Of a DNA stretch of 64,000 nucleotides, positions 13,701-24,179 are shown piece after piece. The position numbers were made by a program, and so were the translations under genes. The DNA lies in assembly GCF_023159225.1 (NCBI RefSeq), contig NC_063161.1, forward strand, positions 72,568,767-72,632,766, in the 5' to 3' direction. The notes beneath the pieces are model-generated. The model saw only the letters and a list, made by a program, of their open reading frames with translations, was not told the DNA's origin and did no database searches. Numbering within the stretch: the stretch's first letter is position 1; every line of letters starts with the position of its first letter. This DNA comes from Perognathus longimembris pacificus (Eukaryota > Chordata > Mammalia > Rodentia > Heteromyidae).

Positions 13701-15058
13701 GCAAAAACAGACACCTCAGTTTGGATCCAGTCTCTCTCACTGAATGACTGAGGCTGTCTCTGGGACAATGAGGCTCTTTGGTCAGACACAGGGAATAAAG
13801 TTTTTTTCAGAAATTGCTCTGTATGTGTATGTGTGTGTGTGTTTTGTTTTACTTTTTGAGACAGGATTGTAGGTAACTGAGGTGATTGTACTGGGGCTTG
13901 GTTTCCTTCAAGAGAGGTGGAGGGGCTGGGGATATGGCCTAGTGGCAAGAGTGCTTGCCTCGTATACATGAGGCTCTGGGTTCAATTCCCCAGCACCACA
14001 TATACAGAAAATGGCCAGAAGTGGTGCTGTGGCTCAAGTGGCAGAGTGCTAGCCGTGAGTAAGAAGAAGCCAGGGACAGTGCTCAGGCTCTGAGTCCAAG
14101 GCCCAGGACTGGCAAAAAAAAAAAAAAGAGAGAGGTGGAGAGAACTGGGTACTTACACACAAAGTGATACTCCTAGCAAATCAGTCACAGATGCAGTTAC
14201 AGGGTAGCATGGTGGTGCCCAGATTTCTGATCTCCAGCCAGCCTGGGCTATCTAGGAAGATCTTCTGCTTAACATTCCGGCCTGGTCTAATACACACTCC
14301 TCTTTACCTTTTTTTGTTCTTTTGTGGGTTGTGGGGCTTGAACTCTGGGCCTAGGCACTGTTCCTGAGCGCTCAAGGCCAGTGCTCTACCACTTGAGCCA
14401 CAGAGCCACTTCCGGTTTTCTGATGGTGAACTGGAGATAAGAGTCTCACAGACTTTCCTGCTTGGGCTGGCTTTGAACCGAGAGCCTCAGATCTCAGCCT
14501 CCTGAGTAATTAGGATTACAGGCATGAGCCCCCCCCCCCCCCCCCGCCGCTTCTGGCTTTTTTTGTGCGTGGCTAACTGCAGAGCTTCACGGACTTCATC
14601 CCTCGACTGGCTTCCAGGGGCGATCCTCACAGCTCAGTCTGCTCAGTGGCTGGGACTACAAACGTGAGCCATGAGTCCCTGGCGATCGCGCCATTTTTCA
14701 CGGACGCTTTTAAATGCTCACTACTCACATCCACTGGACTCATTCAAGGAAGAAACCCTGGGCGGGCCTACCGGCGGTGATGACTCCCTCCTCACCCTCG
14801 GCTTCTCTTAACCGCGTTCCCCGGCCATGCCGGGTGCGGCGGGGACCCGAGGGGCGACCTCGTCTCCGCAGCCGGGGCCCGAGGCCCCGACCCCCGCGGG
14901 CCCCCTGCCCCGGCCGAGTCCTACTTACGGACCGGCCGGCTGTTCCTCTCCTCCTCGGCGCGCAGCCAGCCTCGTGCTACCGCCGCCGTCGCCATCAGGG
15001 CCAGCAGCCCCACCAACAGGGACAGCCCCATCAGCTCCGGCATCTGCGGCAGCTCCAT
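10301..15058 (-). CDS. TBL2: TBL2, transducin beta-like 2 (complete, 7 coding exons)
   Basis: TBL2 is a WD40-repeat protein anchored in the ER membrane; in the literature it interacts with the kinase PERK in the unfolded protein response. Coding exons (minus strand) are 14929-15058, 13433-13554, 13019-13203, 12228-12379, 11869-11995, 10915-11067 and 10301-10763. Together they make 1332 nt, 443 codons plus stop (human about 447). Residues 8-28 form one hydrophobic segment (LMGLSLLVGLLALMATAA), a signal anchor. A basic lysine/glutamine stretch follows (about 50-72), then WD repeats from residue 85 with Trp at WD ends near 114, 212, 253 and 303. The C-terminus ends SLGALKK. All introns have GT/AG ends and phases match across every junction. 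No frameshift or premature stop is present. The gene is convergent with nothing and faces the BCL7B promoter with its 3' end. Confidence 0.97.
10915..11067 (-). CDS. TBL2: TBL2 coding exon 6 (residues 239-290)
   Basis: Encodes FVASCGFTPDVKVWEVCFGK and GHSAAVHFFAFSNDSRR, the next WD repeat with Trp253. Acceptor TGGCAG, donor CGGAG|GTGAGT. Confidence 0.95.
11206..11425 (+). mobile_element. Dimeric ID SINE in TBL2 intron 5
   Basis: ID core GGGCTGGGAATGTGGCCTAG, second half GGCTCATGTGGTAGAGTGCT, A-rich tail with (CAAA)n. Confidence 0.88.
11509..11720 (-). mobile_element. Dimeric ID SINE in TBL2 intron 5
   Basis: Flanked by perfect CCACCCCAACCTTT duplications (11495-11508 and 11721-11734). Confidence 0.95.
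11869..11995 (-). CDS. TBL2: TBL2 coding exon 5 (residues 197-239)
   Basis: Encodes the WD repeat KFIMTVSSDTMVLIWNLKG and the NTNQMNNTYAAISPCS strand. The donor is AGCAG|GTGATG, a weak match after +4. The Ser at 238 replaces the Gly I recall in human. Confidence 0.94.
12228..12379 (-). CDS. TBL2: TBL2 coding exon 4 (residues 146-197)
   Basis: Encodes AFVVWLANGDTLRVFKMTKR and the following PEDFPKKHKAPV strand. The donor ACAG|GTGGGG lacks the usual A at +3 and +4, but the phase (G|GA, Gly197) is exact. Confidence 0.95.
12735..12890 (-). mobile_element. B1-type SINE in TBL2 intron 3
   Basis: Minus copy; CCTCCCAAGTAGCCGGGACC and GGCATGTGCCACTACATCCA are B1 signatures. Confidence 0.65.
13019..13203 (-). 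CDS. TBL2: TBL2 coding exon 3 (residues 85-146)
   Basis: First WD repeat, SHSGNISCMDFSSNGKYLAT through RIW, nearly identical to the human protein as I recall it. Acceptor CCCCAG, donor CAG|GTGGGG. Confidence 0.96.
13433..13554 (-). CDS. TBL2: TBL2 coding exon 2 (residues 44-84)
   Basis: Encodes the basic QKAN...KKQKQQQRIRKEK linker between the membrane anchor and the propeller. Acceptor TTCTAG, donor AAG|GTACAG, phase 0 at the 3' end. Confidence 0.94.
13923..14128 (+). mobile_element. Dimeric ID SINE in TBL2 intron 1
   Basis: Flanked by perfect AGAGAGGTGGAG duplications (13911-13922 and 14129-14140); uninterrupted A tail. Confidence 0.95.
14311..14535 (-). mobile_element. B1/ID composite SINE in TBL2 intron 1
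   Basis: Minus copy; CTTTGAACCGAGAGCCTCAG and CTCCTGAGTAATTAGGATTA, with a C homopolymer at its left-hand limit. Confidence 0.82.
14929..15058 (-). CDS. TBL2: TBL2 coding exon 1 (residues 1-43)
   Basis: Starts MELPQMPELMGLSLLVG and encodes the whole membrane anchor. Ends ...GGTCC with a strong GTAAGT donor; the split codon C|GC gives Arg44. The ATG at 15058 matches the known TBL2 start. Confidence 0.95.
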
Positions 15059-15660
15059 GTCGGTCAGGGACTCGGTTGCCAACTCAGCCTTCGGCCTTGG
15101 CCAGCGTCCGCACGTCTCGACGCACGCCGGGGGCGGGGCCGAGACTTGGCGCGCCTCAAGGGGCGGCGTCTCGGTGCGGAGGACCCGGGCGACAAGGCCT
15201 CGCTGCCGCGCCTGGGGAGGTGGGGCCTGCTGGAGCGCCTCAGGGGGCGGAGCCTTCTAAATTAATACTTTGAGAGGCGGGGCCTGGCTCTCGGAGCCTC
15301 TGGAGGGGCGGGGCCTGGCAGTTAAGCATCTTTTAAAAGCGTGACCTGGCTGTAGAGCACCTGCCTCCAGGGCCAGAGCAGGGCTTTATGAATGTTCTGA
15401 GGGGCGGGGCGGGGCCAATAACATATCTTGAGGGGCGGGCCCTGGCCGGGGATGGGCGGGGCTTTGCTGCTGGAGGGCGAGGGGGAGGAGAGAGGGGCGG
15501 CCTCTCAGGACAGGGCGTGCCGCGGTCCTAAGGGGCGGGGCCTGACTTCTGGCGAGCCTGAAAGAGCTTGGCCGTTGCGTTTCGCGAGGGGCGGAGCCTG
15601 GCCGTTTGAATGCTCGGAGGGGCGTGGTCTGGCCGTTGGCGCGCCCGGGGGGTCGGGGCC
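15059..15660 (-). promoter_or_regulatory. TBL2: TBL2 CpG-island promoter with GC-box array
   Basis: Upstream of the TBL2 ATG the plus strand repeats the motif GAGGGGCGGGGCCTGGC about eight times (near 15243, 15272, 15303, 15399, 15430, 15530, 15586 and 15617), separated by 30-100 bp of less similar sequence. Each copy is an Sp/KLF-type GC box. No TATA box is obvious. The array behaves like a diverged tandem repeat as well as a promoter. Confidence 0.7.
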
Positions 15661-16600
15661 GGGTCCGGGTTGGACTCCGGGAGGCCTAGGCTGTGCGAAG
15701 TGGGAGTCGGGCCAGTTGTGCTCGCGCCTGCCCTCCCGTGACAGAGCTTCTGCTAAGAACGAATTAAAGTCTTTATTCCAGCGTCGCGTTACGGGATCCG
15801 TGCACGGTGGCTCGGCGGGGGCGGCCGCCGTGCGGGAGGACGCAGGGCCAGGTCAGCAGGGCCGCACCTGCTCCCGTCCCCCCCACCCCCCCGGAGCCCA
15901 TCGGGAGGGGATACAGAAAATCCACCTCTGGCTTCTGCGGCGGCCTACCCTGTGCGAGGAGTGACAACAGAGCACACGGGAAGTCGGCGGGAACATAAGG
16001 AACAGAAAGTCGAAAAGAAGATTTTAGCTTATTTTTTGTAGTATTTGGGGGGGGGGGGGGATCAGACCCAGGACCTTGCTCATACTAGGTAAGTACTCTA
16101 CCACAGAATTACACCTTCCTCCCCTAACAAAAAGAACTTTCACAAAAAATTACTTGTAAAATAAGTATAAATTCACAGGGAGCTGAAAAAATGAATAGTA
16201 GGGCCAGGCCCAGTGGCTTGTGTCTATAATCCCAGCTACTTGGAAGGTAGACTGAGGAGCAAAAATTTGAGGCCAGCCCAGGGAAAATAAAATTTAGTGA
16301 GAGCCTATCTCAACAAGCCACGTGCAGTGGTGAGTGCCTGTAATCTCAGCCTTTCTGGAGGAGGATCACCATAGTACATTGGAGGGGCGGGGAGCAAAAA
16401 GTTCACACCCTATCTGAAAAACACTAAAGCAAACAGGGCTAAGGTGTGGTTCAAACAGTAGAGCACCAGCCTAGGCAGCACTGGCTAGGACAGGCCTGAG
16501 CCACCACCACACTGCTCTAGGTATTTTCTTATGGCCCCCAGGGCCCTCTATGAAGCCACCTTCAGCTGCTACCCATTCCCAGAAGCGAGACAAGTTGACA
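15660..16600. other. TBL2-MLXIPL spacer
   Basis: Upstream part is CpG-rich TBL2 promoter flank; 16203-16460 holds diverged B1-like SINE sequence (TATAATCCCAGCTACTTGGA); a G-run lies at 16048-16060. No gene recognised. Confidence 0.5.
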
Positions 16601-16626
16601 GTCACAGCAACACACAGTTTTTTGCT

Positions 16627-16632
16627 TTTATT
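16627..16632 (-). terminator. MLXIPL: MLXIPL poly(A) signal AATAAA
   Basis: TTTATT on the plus strand reads AATAAA on the gene strand, 450 bp after the stop codon. It gives a 3'UTR of about 16.6-17.08 kb. No better signal lies between it and the stop. Confidence 0.7.
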
Positions 16633-17081
16633 GTTCAAGAAATCTGTACAAAAACCACACACAACACACCCATACATACACAAGATGCTTGATCACTCTA
16701 ACTTCCCCTGCCCTGGTCTTTCCACATGTGAGACCTCCCTTGCCCCACTCAGAGGAAGCCACCCTTCAGCCCCCATGTCATCAGCATAGGAGTGGGGGGG
16801 ACGGGCTCCTCCCTGCCCCCTGCTCAGGGTCCCAGGCAGGAAGAACACTCCCTGGATGGCCTGCTTAAGTTCCTAGAGTCACAGTCACTAAGGCCTTGGA
16901 GCTCTCTGTCCAGTGAGCTTTCCTTAGCCCCATTTTGCCAAGTGGAAAATGGATTTCCAAAGATAAGTGTCAGTGGTGTTGCTGGGACAGGAATGCAGCT
17001 CTTGGATCTCCAGCAAAGGGACCTGGGGCAGGAGTAGAGGGCCTTAGAGTTGTCCCTGGAGTTGGGCAGGGTCAGCCAGGA

Positions 17082-17200
17082 CTATAGTGGTCTTCCCAGG
17101 GTGCCTTCCGTGACTGCCTGTGTGGCTTGCTCAGGCATGCGGCTGGGGTCGGTCAGGATACTGGTGCACACACTTAGCTGGCGGAGGGAGTTCAGGACAG
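17082..17200 (-). CDS. MLXIPL: MLXIPL coding exon 17 and stop (residues 810-848)
   Basis: Encodes VLNSLRQLSVCTSILTDPSR and ends AVTEGTLGRPL with TAG at 17082-17084. Acceptor TTCCAG. Confidence 0.95.
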
Positions 17201-20200
17201 CTGGAAAGAGACAGAGACATGGATGAGGTGGGGGCTGGCATCAGGGAGCAAGACTAGCCGGCCAGCCCTTCCAGGACCCTTGTCTGCAGGCATCCTGGTG
17301 ACTGGAAGACCCTCCAGGGAGCATGCAGCATGGATCCAGGCAAAACCCCTTGCCCTGCGCCTCCATGCTGCAGAGCGGACAGGTGGTGGGCATACTTGGC
17401 CGGAGAGCTGGTAAGGAACAGCACTGGTCCAGCCAGGCTAGTGAGGTCTGGCGGAGGCTATGAAGGCTTGACGTGGACACCATCCCGTTGAAGGACTCGA
17501 ATAGCGGTCGGATGAGAATGCTGAACTGAGCCACAGTCAAGGAGCAGGCCTGAGGCCAAGAACGGTACCCTACCAGCTACATGGATCCTTGATGCCTGAC
17601 CCAAACCAGGGAAAGGAAGGACCTGTCACTGTTTAATCTTGAACCCTATAGCCCTCTTGTGTCCCCCTCATCATGCCAAGGACTATGTGCCTCTCTGGTC
17701 CTCAGCTCCCTCTTGGTTCTGCCAGTCCTTGTTCTACTCGACTGTCTCTTCTCCCTGGACTGCCTGCCATGACCTTGATCTGGGTGTGGGGTTGCATGCC
17801 TGTAATGCCAGCTACTCAGGAGGCAGAGGTAGGAAGTGCAAATGCCTGAGACCCTATCTGAAAAACAAGTGACACTGAGTTCAATCCCCAGCACTGCAAG
17901 AAAAAAAAATAGTTCTTCTCATTTCTAGATCTCACCATTCAAGAACTCAGACTACTCTTGGGGACTGTGTGTGTGTAGGTGTGTACACACTGCGCACATG
18001 TGGGTGCTGGTACTGGGGCTTGAACTCAGCCTCATGTTCTTACTTGTACTCTACCACTTGTGCCACACAACCCCCTTCTGGATTTTTTTTCTGGCTAGTT
18101 GGAGATGAGTCTCTGGATTTGTCTGCCCAGGCTGGCTTCGAACTGTGATCCTTAGATCTCAGCCTCCTGAGTAGCTAAGATTACAGGTGTGAGCCACCAC
18201 TGCCTGACTCTCTTGGGGTCCCTTGGTCTGGGTCCCTCTTAGGGCCCAGATCATCACTGGGTGATCCTGTTGGCCTAGAGCCTGGTAGCAGGGGGCAGAT
18301 TAGAGCCCCTCCTTGGGCCTGTGGAGCTGATCCTGTGGCTTCAGGCAAAGCTTGATCTAGCTGCAGTACTAAGCCCTCTGCTGCCCCCAGGCCATTGGCC
18401 CAAGTTAGGATACCACCCAGAACTTCCAGTTGTGCAGTGTGCGGGTCCGAACGTAGTCATCAAACATGTGTCGCATGTGGTCAAAGCGCTGGCGTGTGAT
18501 GGGCACCCCTGTGGCGGGCAGCTGCTGCTGGCACAAGCTGGGGGCCAGGTGGGTCAGCAGCAGGGAGCCAGAGGATGGCCTGCTACCCTGGCCCCTGCCC
18601 CAGCCCTTCCCCACCCTGCCTACTTGATGGCAGCGTTGAGCTCCTCAATCTCATCCCGGAGCTGCTGGGCCTCCTCCTGCATGGCGGCCCGCTCCTGCTG
18701 CAGGATCGCGATGTACTCAGCTGTCTTTTGCAGGGTGGTGGCCTTGCTCACCTGTGGGCACCACCAGTGTGGGTCTGGGGGCTGGCCTTAGGTGGGTGAC
18801 CAGGAGGGGGTCCTGTGGCTCTAGGGGTATAGCCTGGACTGGGGGCTCACCTTGAGGGTGGGCTGGGCACTGAGGGTGCTCACAAGTCCGTGCAGAGTGT
18901 CGAACCCGAGTTTGATATTGAAACGCCGTTTCTGTTCTGCCGAGATATGCGTGATCCTTCGGCTCTCAGTCTTGGGGCACAAAAGGTGCAGTGAGTTTAG
19001 GAAAGAGCCCAGGAGAGCCAGGGGGCTGGCACAGCAGAGGGGAGGTGCTCACTTTATTGTTGTCTTGACGGCCCCGGCTTAGGATGGGTGGAGGGGGAGA
19101 GACGTGAACCCTCGGTGGCCCAGCTGTAGGCATGGAGTTGTCCTTGTCCTCCGACAGCCGCTGCTCACGGCCTGTGGCAGGGACAGACAGACCCCCAGAA
19201 AGACCTCTCTGGCTCCAGGCCAGCTCCCCTCACCCTTCAACAACCCACCACCCTCCATCTCCAAAGTCCCTCCATCCTGGCCCTCCCTCTTTACCACTGG
19301 GAGCTGGGGGCGACAGCCGCTCTGCTTTGGGGACAATCAGGGGCCTGGGAGGGGCCAGCATGGCAGGGCCAGGTGGCAGCCTGGGCGGTGCAGGGGCCAG
19401 CGTTGGGGAAAAGAAGGCATGAGGGAATTCAGGGACCGTCTCCTGTTGGGGTAGAAGGGCAGAGAGTTGGGGAACAGGCCCTGGGCTCAACCCCACCTCC
19501 CAGCACCTTCCATCTTACCGGGGAGCCTGGGGATCGGCTGAGGGGAGCAGGCAGGAGTGGCGGCTCCAGGGCCTGCTCAGGCTTAGCTGCATTCACACAG
19601 AACAGCCCATCATTGCTGGAGATCCCACTGTGGCCCAAGCCCACCCTTCATCCCAGAGCTAGTCCCTCTCACCTGCCCTGAGCAGCTGCGTGAGGCAGGG
19701 GTTGCTGGGGCTGGCAGTGGCAGAGGTCACGGTGGGGGGGCTGGCCCTCTGTCCCCTAGGGGAGGGGGTGGGGGGCTTTCCTCTGGGATGCATGTTCTGG
19801 GACACTGTGAGGGGAGACCCAAAGGCAGACTCCAGGTACCCCGAGGAGAGATGGTCTGTGGGGAAGGGGGCGGGGCCAGCCTGCAGGGTGGGGAGGAAGG
19901 CCGGGGCAGCAGGCACAGCGGACACTGCCAGGACAGGAGGAACTGTGGGGAAGGAGAACCTGGCAGAGAAGACGGTCTCTTCTGGCACCAAGGCTGGTGG
20001 TGGAGCCATGGCAGGGAAGGAGGGTGGGGTGCAGGGCTCCAGGGGCCTTTTGGCAGGGCTAGGGTATGGAAGAACAGAAGGGGGTGGAGGGGGAAGGGGC
20101 AGGGGCTTGGGCTTGGGGTCTTCAGGAAGGAGGAAATCAGAGTTCAGAAAGGCACTGGGGTCCACAGGGACAGGGCAGCTGCTCCGAGCCTAGTTAGGGG

Positions 20201-22719
20201 ACAGAGAGACACTCAGCAGGGAGCAGGGGTGACGGTTACCCACTTGCAACTGTGCATCCATCCATCCACTACCTAGCAGTTTATCCATTCAGTTCCTCAT
20301 GCATGCATACACCTGTGACTATTCCTATTCACCCATCCATCCACTATCTACCCATCATCCACCCAACCATCCATCAACTACCTCCCAGTCCATCCATCCA
20401 GTTTGCCATGCATGCATCCACCCATGACCATCTCTCTTCCTTTTCAGCCATCCATCTACCATCTACCACCTACCATCCATCCATCAACCACCCATCCATC
20501 CATCCATCCATCCATTCAGCCACCCACTCACCATCCATTCATCCTTCTGGTCATCCATCCATTAACTACCCACCATTCCATTCATTCATCCCTCCATATA
20601 TGCATTCATGCACCCATAAATCCATCATATCTCCATCCATCCTTTTATGCATACGTGTATTCCTCCATCTATTCAACCATCCATTCATCTATCATCCAAC
20701 CAACATCCATCCACCCATCACCCATCCAACTATCCATGTAACATCCATCCATTACCCACCCACCAGTCCATCCATCCATACACCACCCATCTATTCATTC
20801 AACCATACATCATTCCTCCCTCTTTCTATTCCTCCATCCATCTATTTACCAAGAACATTAACCAACTAGTTACCTACACACCAGCTCACCAGTCTATGAA
20901 ACTATTTACTGATGAATCCATCCACCAGCCAATCCACCCAACCAGCCACTCGCTTGCCTATATATCTACATATAGCTATACAACTCACATATGCACACCC
21001 TGTTATCTGCATTCTGTTCACTAATACGTCATCCATGCAAGCATTCACTTGCTCACTCATTGGACAACCATTTGCCAAGGGACGCTGTGTACACTCCGAG
21101 ACAGTAGTGAGCAAAACAGCACTTGTAGCAAGGGGCCCACAGTGCAGTGGAGTTTTTCCTCCTTACAATCACTTATAATAATGCTTGGAAAGTCTGGTGA
21201 TGGCCAGAAAAAGGGATCTGCACTGGGCATGGAGTTCTTGAGCCAACATGGTAGACTCCGATTTTCCTAAATAGATGCTCAGCTCGCTGGCTCCATGTTT
21301 TCCTTCCCACTTCCCTCTGGCTCACCCTCCATCCGTCTCTTCTGTCCAAGCCCAACCCAAGCCCCAAGGCCCAGAATCTGCCCTCCTCCAGGAAGCCTTC
21401 CACCTGCAACCCTGCCTCTCATGGTGCCCTGCTCTGCCATTTCTGTCTGGTCCAGTTCTGCCTTCCCTTCCCTTCCTGCTGTGCCCTCCTTTATCTCTTG
21501 GTTGGCCAAACTTGACATAGAGCCCACAGGAAGTGCCTGGTAGGGCTCCAGGCAGCTGGGGTAAAGAGAACAAGGTGAGCCCACCTGCAGGCGGTTCTGT
21601 CCTGAGAGCTGAGCCATGGCTGAGGAGGAGGATGGTGCCACCTCTGGGCCTAGGATCCCGCTGCTGAAGAGAGAGTCAGCCATGGGGCCGAAGCTGGGGG
21701 GCTCTGGGAAGTTGGAAGACATGGACGTCTGGGGAGGGCGGTAGTTGCTGAAGAAATCTGTAATTGGGTGGCAGCTGTTAGGCCTCCGTCCCTGGGCTGG
21801 GGGGGAGGGGGGCTCCACAGGAGATTGTGAAATGGGTTTCTGTCTTGCTCAGGGGAAGCAGCAGCCAAGGCTGAGGTGGGGGGCCTGACAGGGTGGGGGG
21901 TGAAGTATGGGGGGGGCTAGCAAGAACCTCAGGAAACAGCACACCTCCAATCCACACTGGACTCACAGGACCCCTTTATCTGATCCCCTACGAAGGCGGG
22001 GCAGTATGAAAGGGGCCTATGAGGGAAAGGGGTGGGGTGCAGGGAACCACTCCAGTGTGACCCGAGGTCAAGGGTGAGTCACAGGTGAGCAGGTCAGAAG
22101 GTCAGAGGTTCTGGGGCTCACAGGAAGGTGGACAGTCAGTGCCTTACAAGCTGAGCCCAGGATGGGGTGAAGGCTAGTGGGAGGACAGCCACAAAAAATG
22201 TGGGCTCATCCTGGGGACAGTAGTGGGGGTAGGGGACGGGGGAGCCTGCAGTACTGGCGGGGGAGCACAGGGTGGCCAGATTGGGGTACAATGTTGTGTA
22301 AGGCCTGGGCTATTCTGGTTTTGGGAAGCAGCCGCCTGTGGCCTAAACCACATCCTGGGCTGGGGCGCCGCTTGCCCACCCATCCCTTCCGGGCCCCTTT
22401 CTCTGACCCTGAGCAGCCTGTGGTCCGCTCCAAGGCCCCCGCTGCTGGCCAAGCCTGACCTCACCACAACAGCACCCCAGTTCCCTCCCAACCCAAAGCC
22501 GGGAGAGCTGGCAAGGCGCGTGCATGCATGTATGCACATGTGTGTGTATATGTGTGCACACGTGCACACATGCCTGTGTGATCTCCATGAAGCAACTGTC
22601 CCATTGAGTGTCTGTCACTCTGTGGCGCCTGTGCGTGTGTCCTGCCTTGTCCTGCCCTGTCTGTGTGTTTCCCAGTATCAGAAGGCAGCTCCAGCTGCCC
22701 TGAGGTTTACTTGGGGTGT

Positions 22720-22767
<48 letters not shown>

Positions 22768-24145
22768 CGTGCATGCGTGTGTGCATGTCCTGGGCCTTGG
22801 ACTCAGGGCCTGGGCACTATCCCTTAGATTTTTCATTCAAGGTTGGCACTCTATCAACTGAGCCACACCTCCACTACCAGTGTTTTGGTAATTGGAGATA
22901 AGTGTCTCATAGACTTTGTTGCCTGGGCTAGCAATTTTCAGTTCTCAACCTCCTGGGTAGCTAGGATTACAGGGGTGAACTACTGGTCCAGGACTCTACG
23001 CCCATTTTCAGCCAAGCTGCAGGAGCAGGTAGCGCCACCGACCCTCCAACCTGGTCCCCAGAAGCCACAGGCTACATGGCTTGAGACGTGGGCTCATGTG
23101 CCCCCCCCACTCCCTCTTGCTGTCACCCCCCAGGCCTGTGTAGGGGTCTGAGGTGGTGGGTCCATCTCATTCCTGAACCTCCAACCATCTGCTTATCCTC
23201 AGCTAAACTGCTTCCTGGCCTCCCCTCAGCCCCAGCCTCCCTCAGCCCCAGCCTCCCCTCAGGCCCATCATCCCCTGGGCCCCAGCTTCCCTCAGCCCCG
23301 CCTCTTCCTGATCTCCACTCACTCCTGGAGCCCCTGCCCTGCCCTGCTGTCTCTCCCCACCTGCCCACCTGCTGACTGCATAGTGTTCCGGACCCTCAGT
23401 GGGTTCCAGCCCCTTCTCTCCAGGGAGGGGCTCACAGGGGAAGTGCGGGCATCCTGGTCCTCGATGCCAGGAGCCACCTGCCCTGTGAAACCCAAGCTCG
23501 CCCCCACCCCACAGCCACTCTGAACTGGAAGGTCTTATAAGGTACCATGCTGGGGCTGGGGATATGGCCTAGTGGCAAGAGTGCCTGCCTCATATACATG
23601 AGGCCCTGGGTTCAAATCCCCAGCACCACATATACAGAAAATGGCCAGAAGTGGCGCTGTGGCTCAAGTGGCAGAGTGCTAGCCTTGAGCAAAAAGAAGC
23701 CAAGCCCCAGGACTGGCCCCCCCCCCCAAAAAAAAAAAAAAGGTACCATGCTGGAGGTTCCCACCTGTAATCCAAACTACTCAGATTACAGGCGTGACCA
23801 CAGGAGAGGAGATCTGGTGACTGGTTCAAAGCCAGCCAGGGCAGAAAAAAACATTCCACAGACATTTATCTCCAATTACCCAGCAAAGACAGAAGTGGAG
23901 ATGCGGTTGAAGAGGTAGAGCACCAGCCTTGAGCAAAAAAAGCTAAGCAAGTGTAAGCAAGCACCAGTACCAGCACCTCCCCAAAAAAGTCCCCAGCTGT
24001 CTGTTTTGTCCAGAGCTCTGACAGGCACAGCTGGCTCTTACCTGTCATGGGGGTCTGTGTGCCAGGATGCGGCTGCCGCCCTCCTTGGCTGCTCTGTTCC
24101 CAGGGCACTGCCATCAACACTGCTGCCCCTGGTGCACACACGCAT

Positions 24146-24179
<34 letters not shown>

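Noticed and set aside
14714..15265. Plus-strand frame antisense to TBL2 exon 1
   Set aside because: GC-rich shadow of a real exon with no recognisable domain.
16048..16060. G homopolymer as a functional element
   Set aside because: A 13-base G-run beside a SINE-like piece; nothing around it suggests a role.
20252..20869. 205-codon frame rich in His-Pro-Ser-Ile
   Set aside because: Direct translation of the (ATCC)n tract; no domain and no conservation expected.
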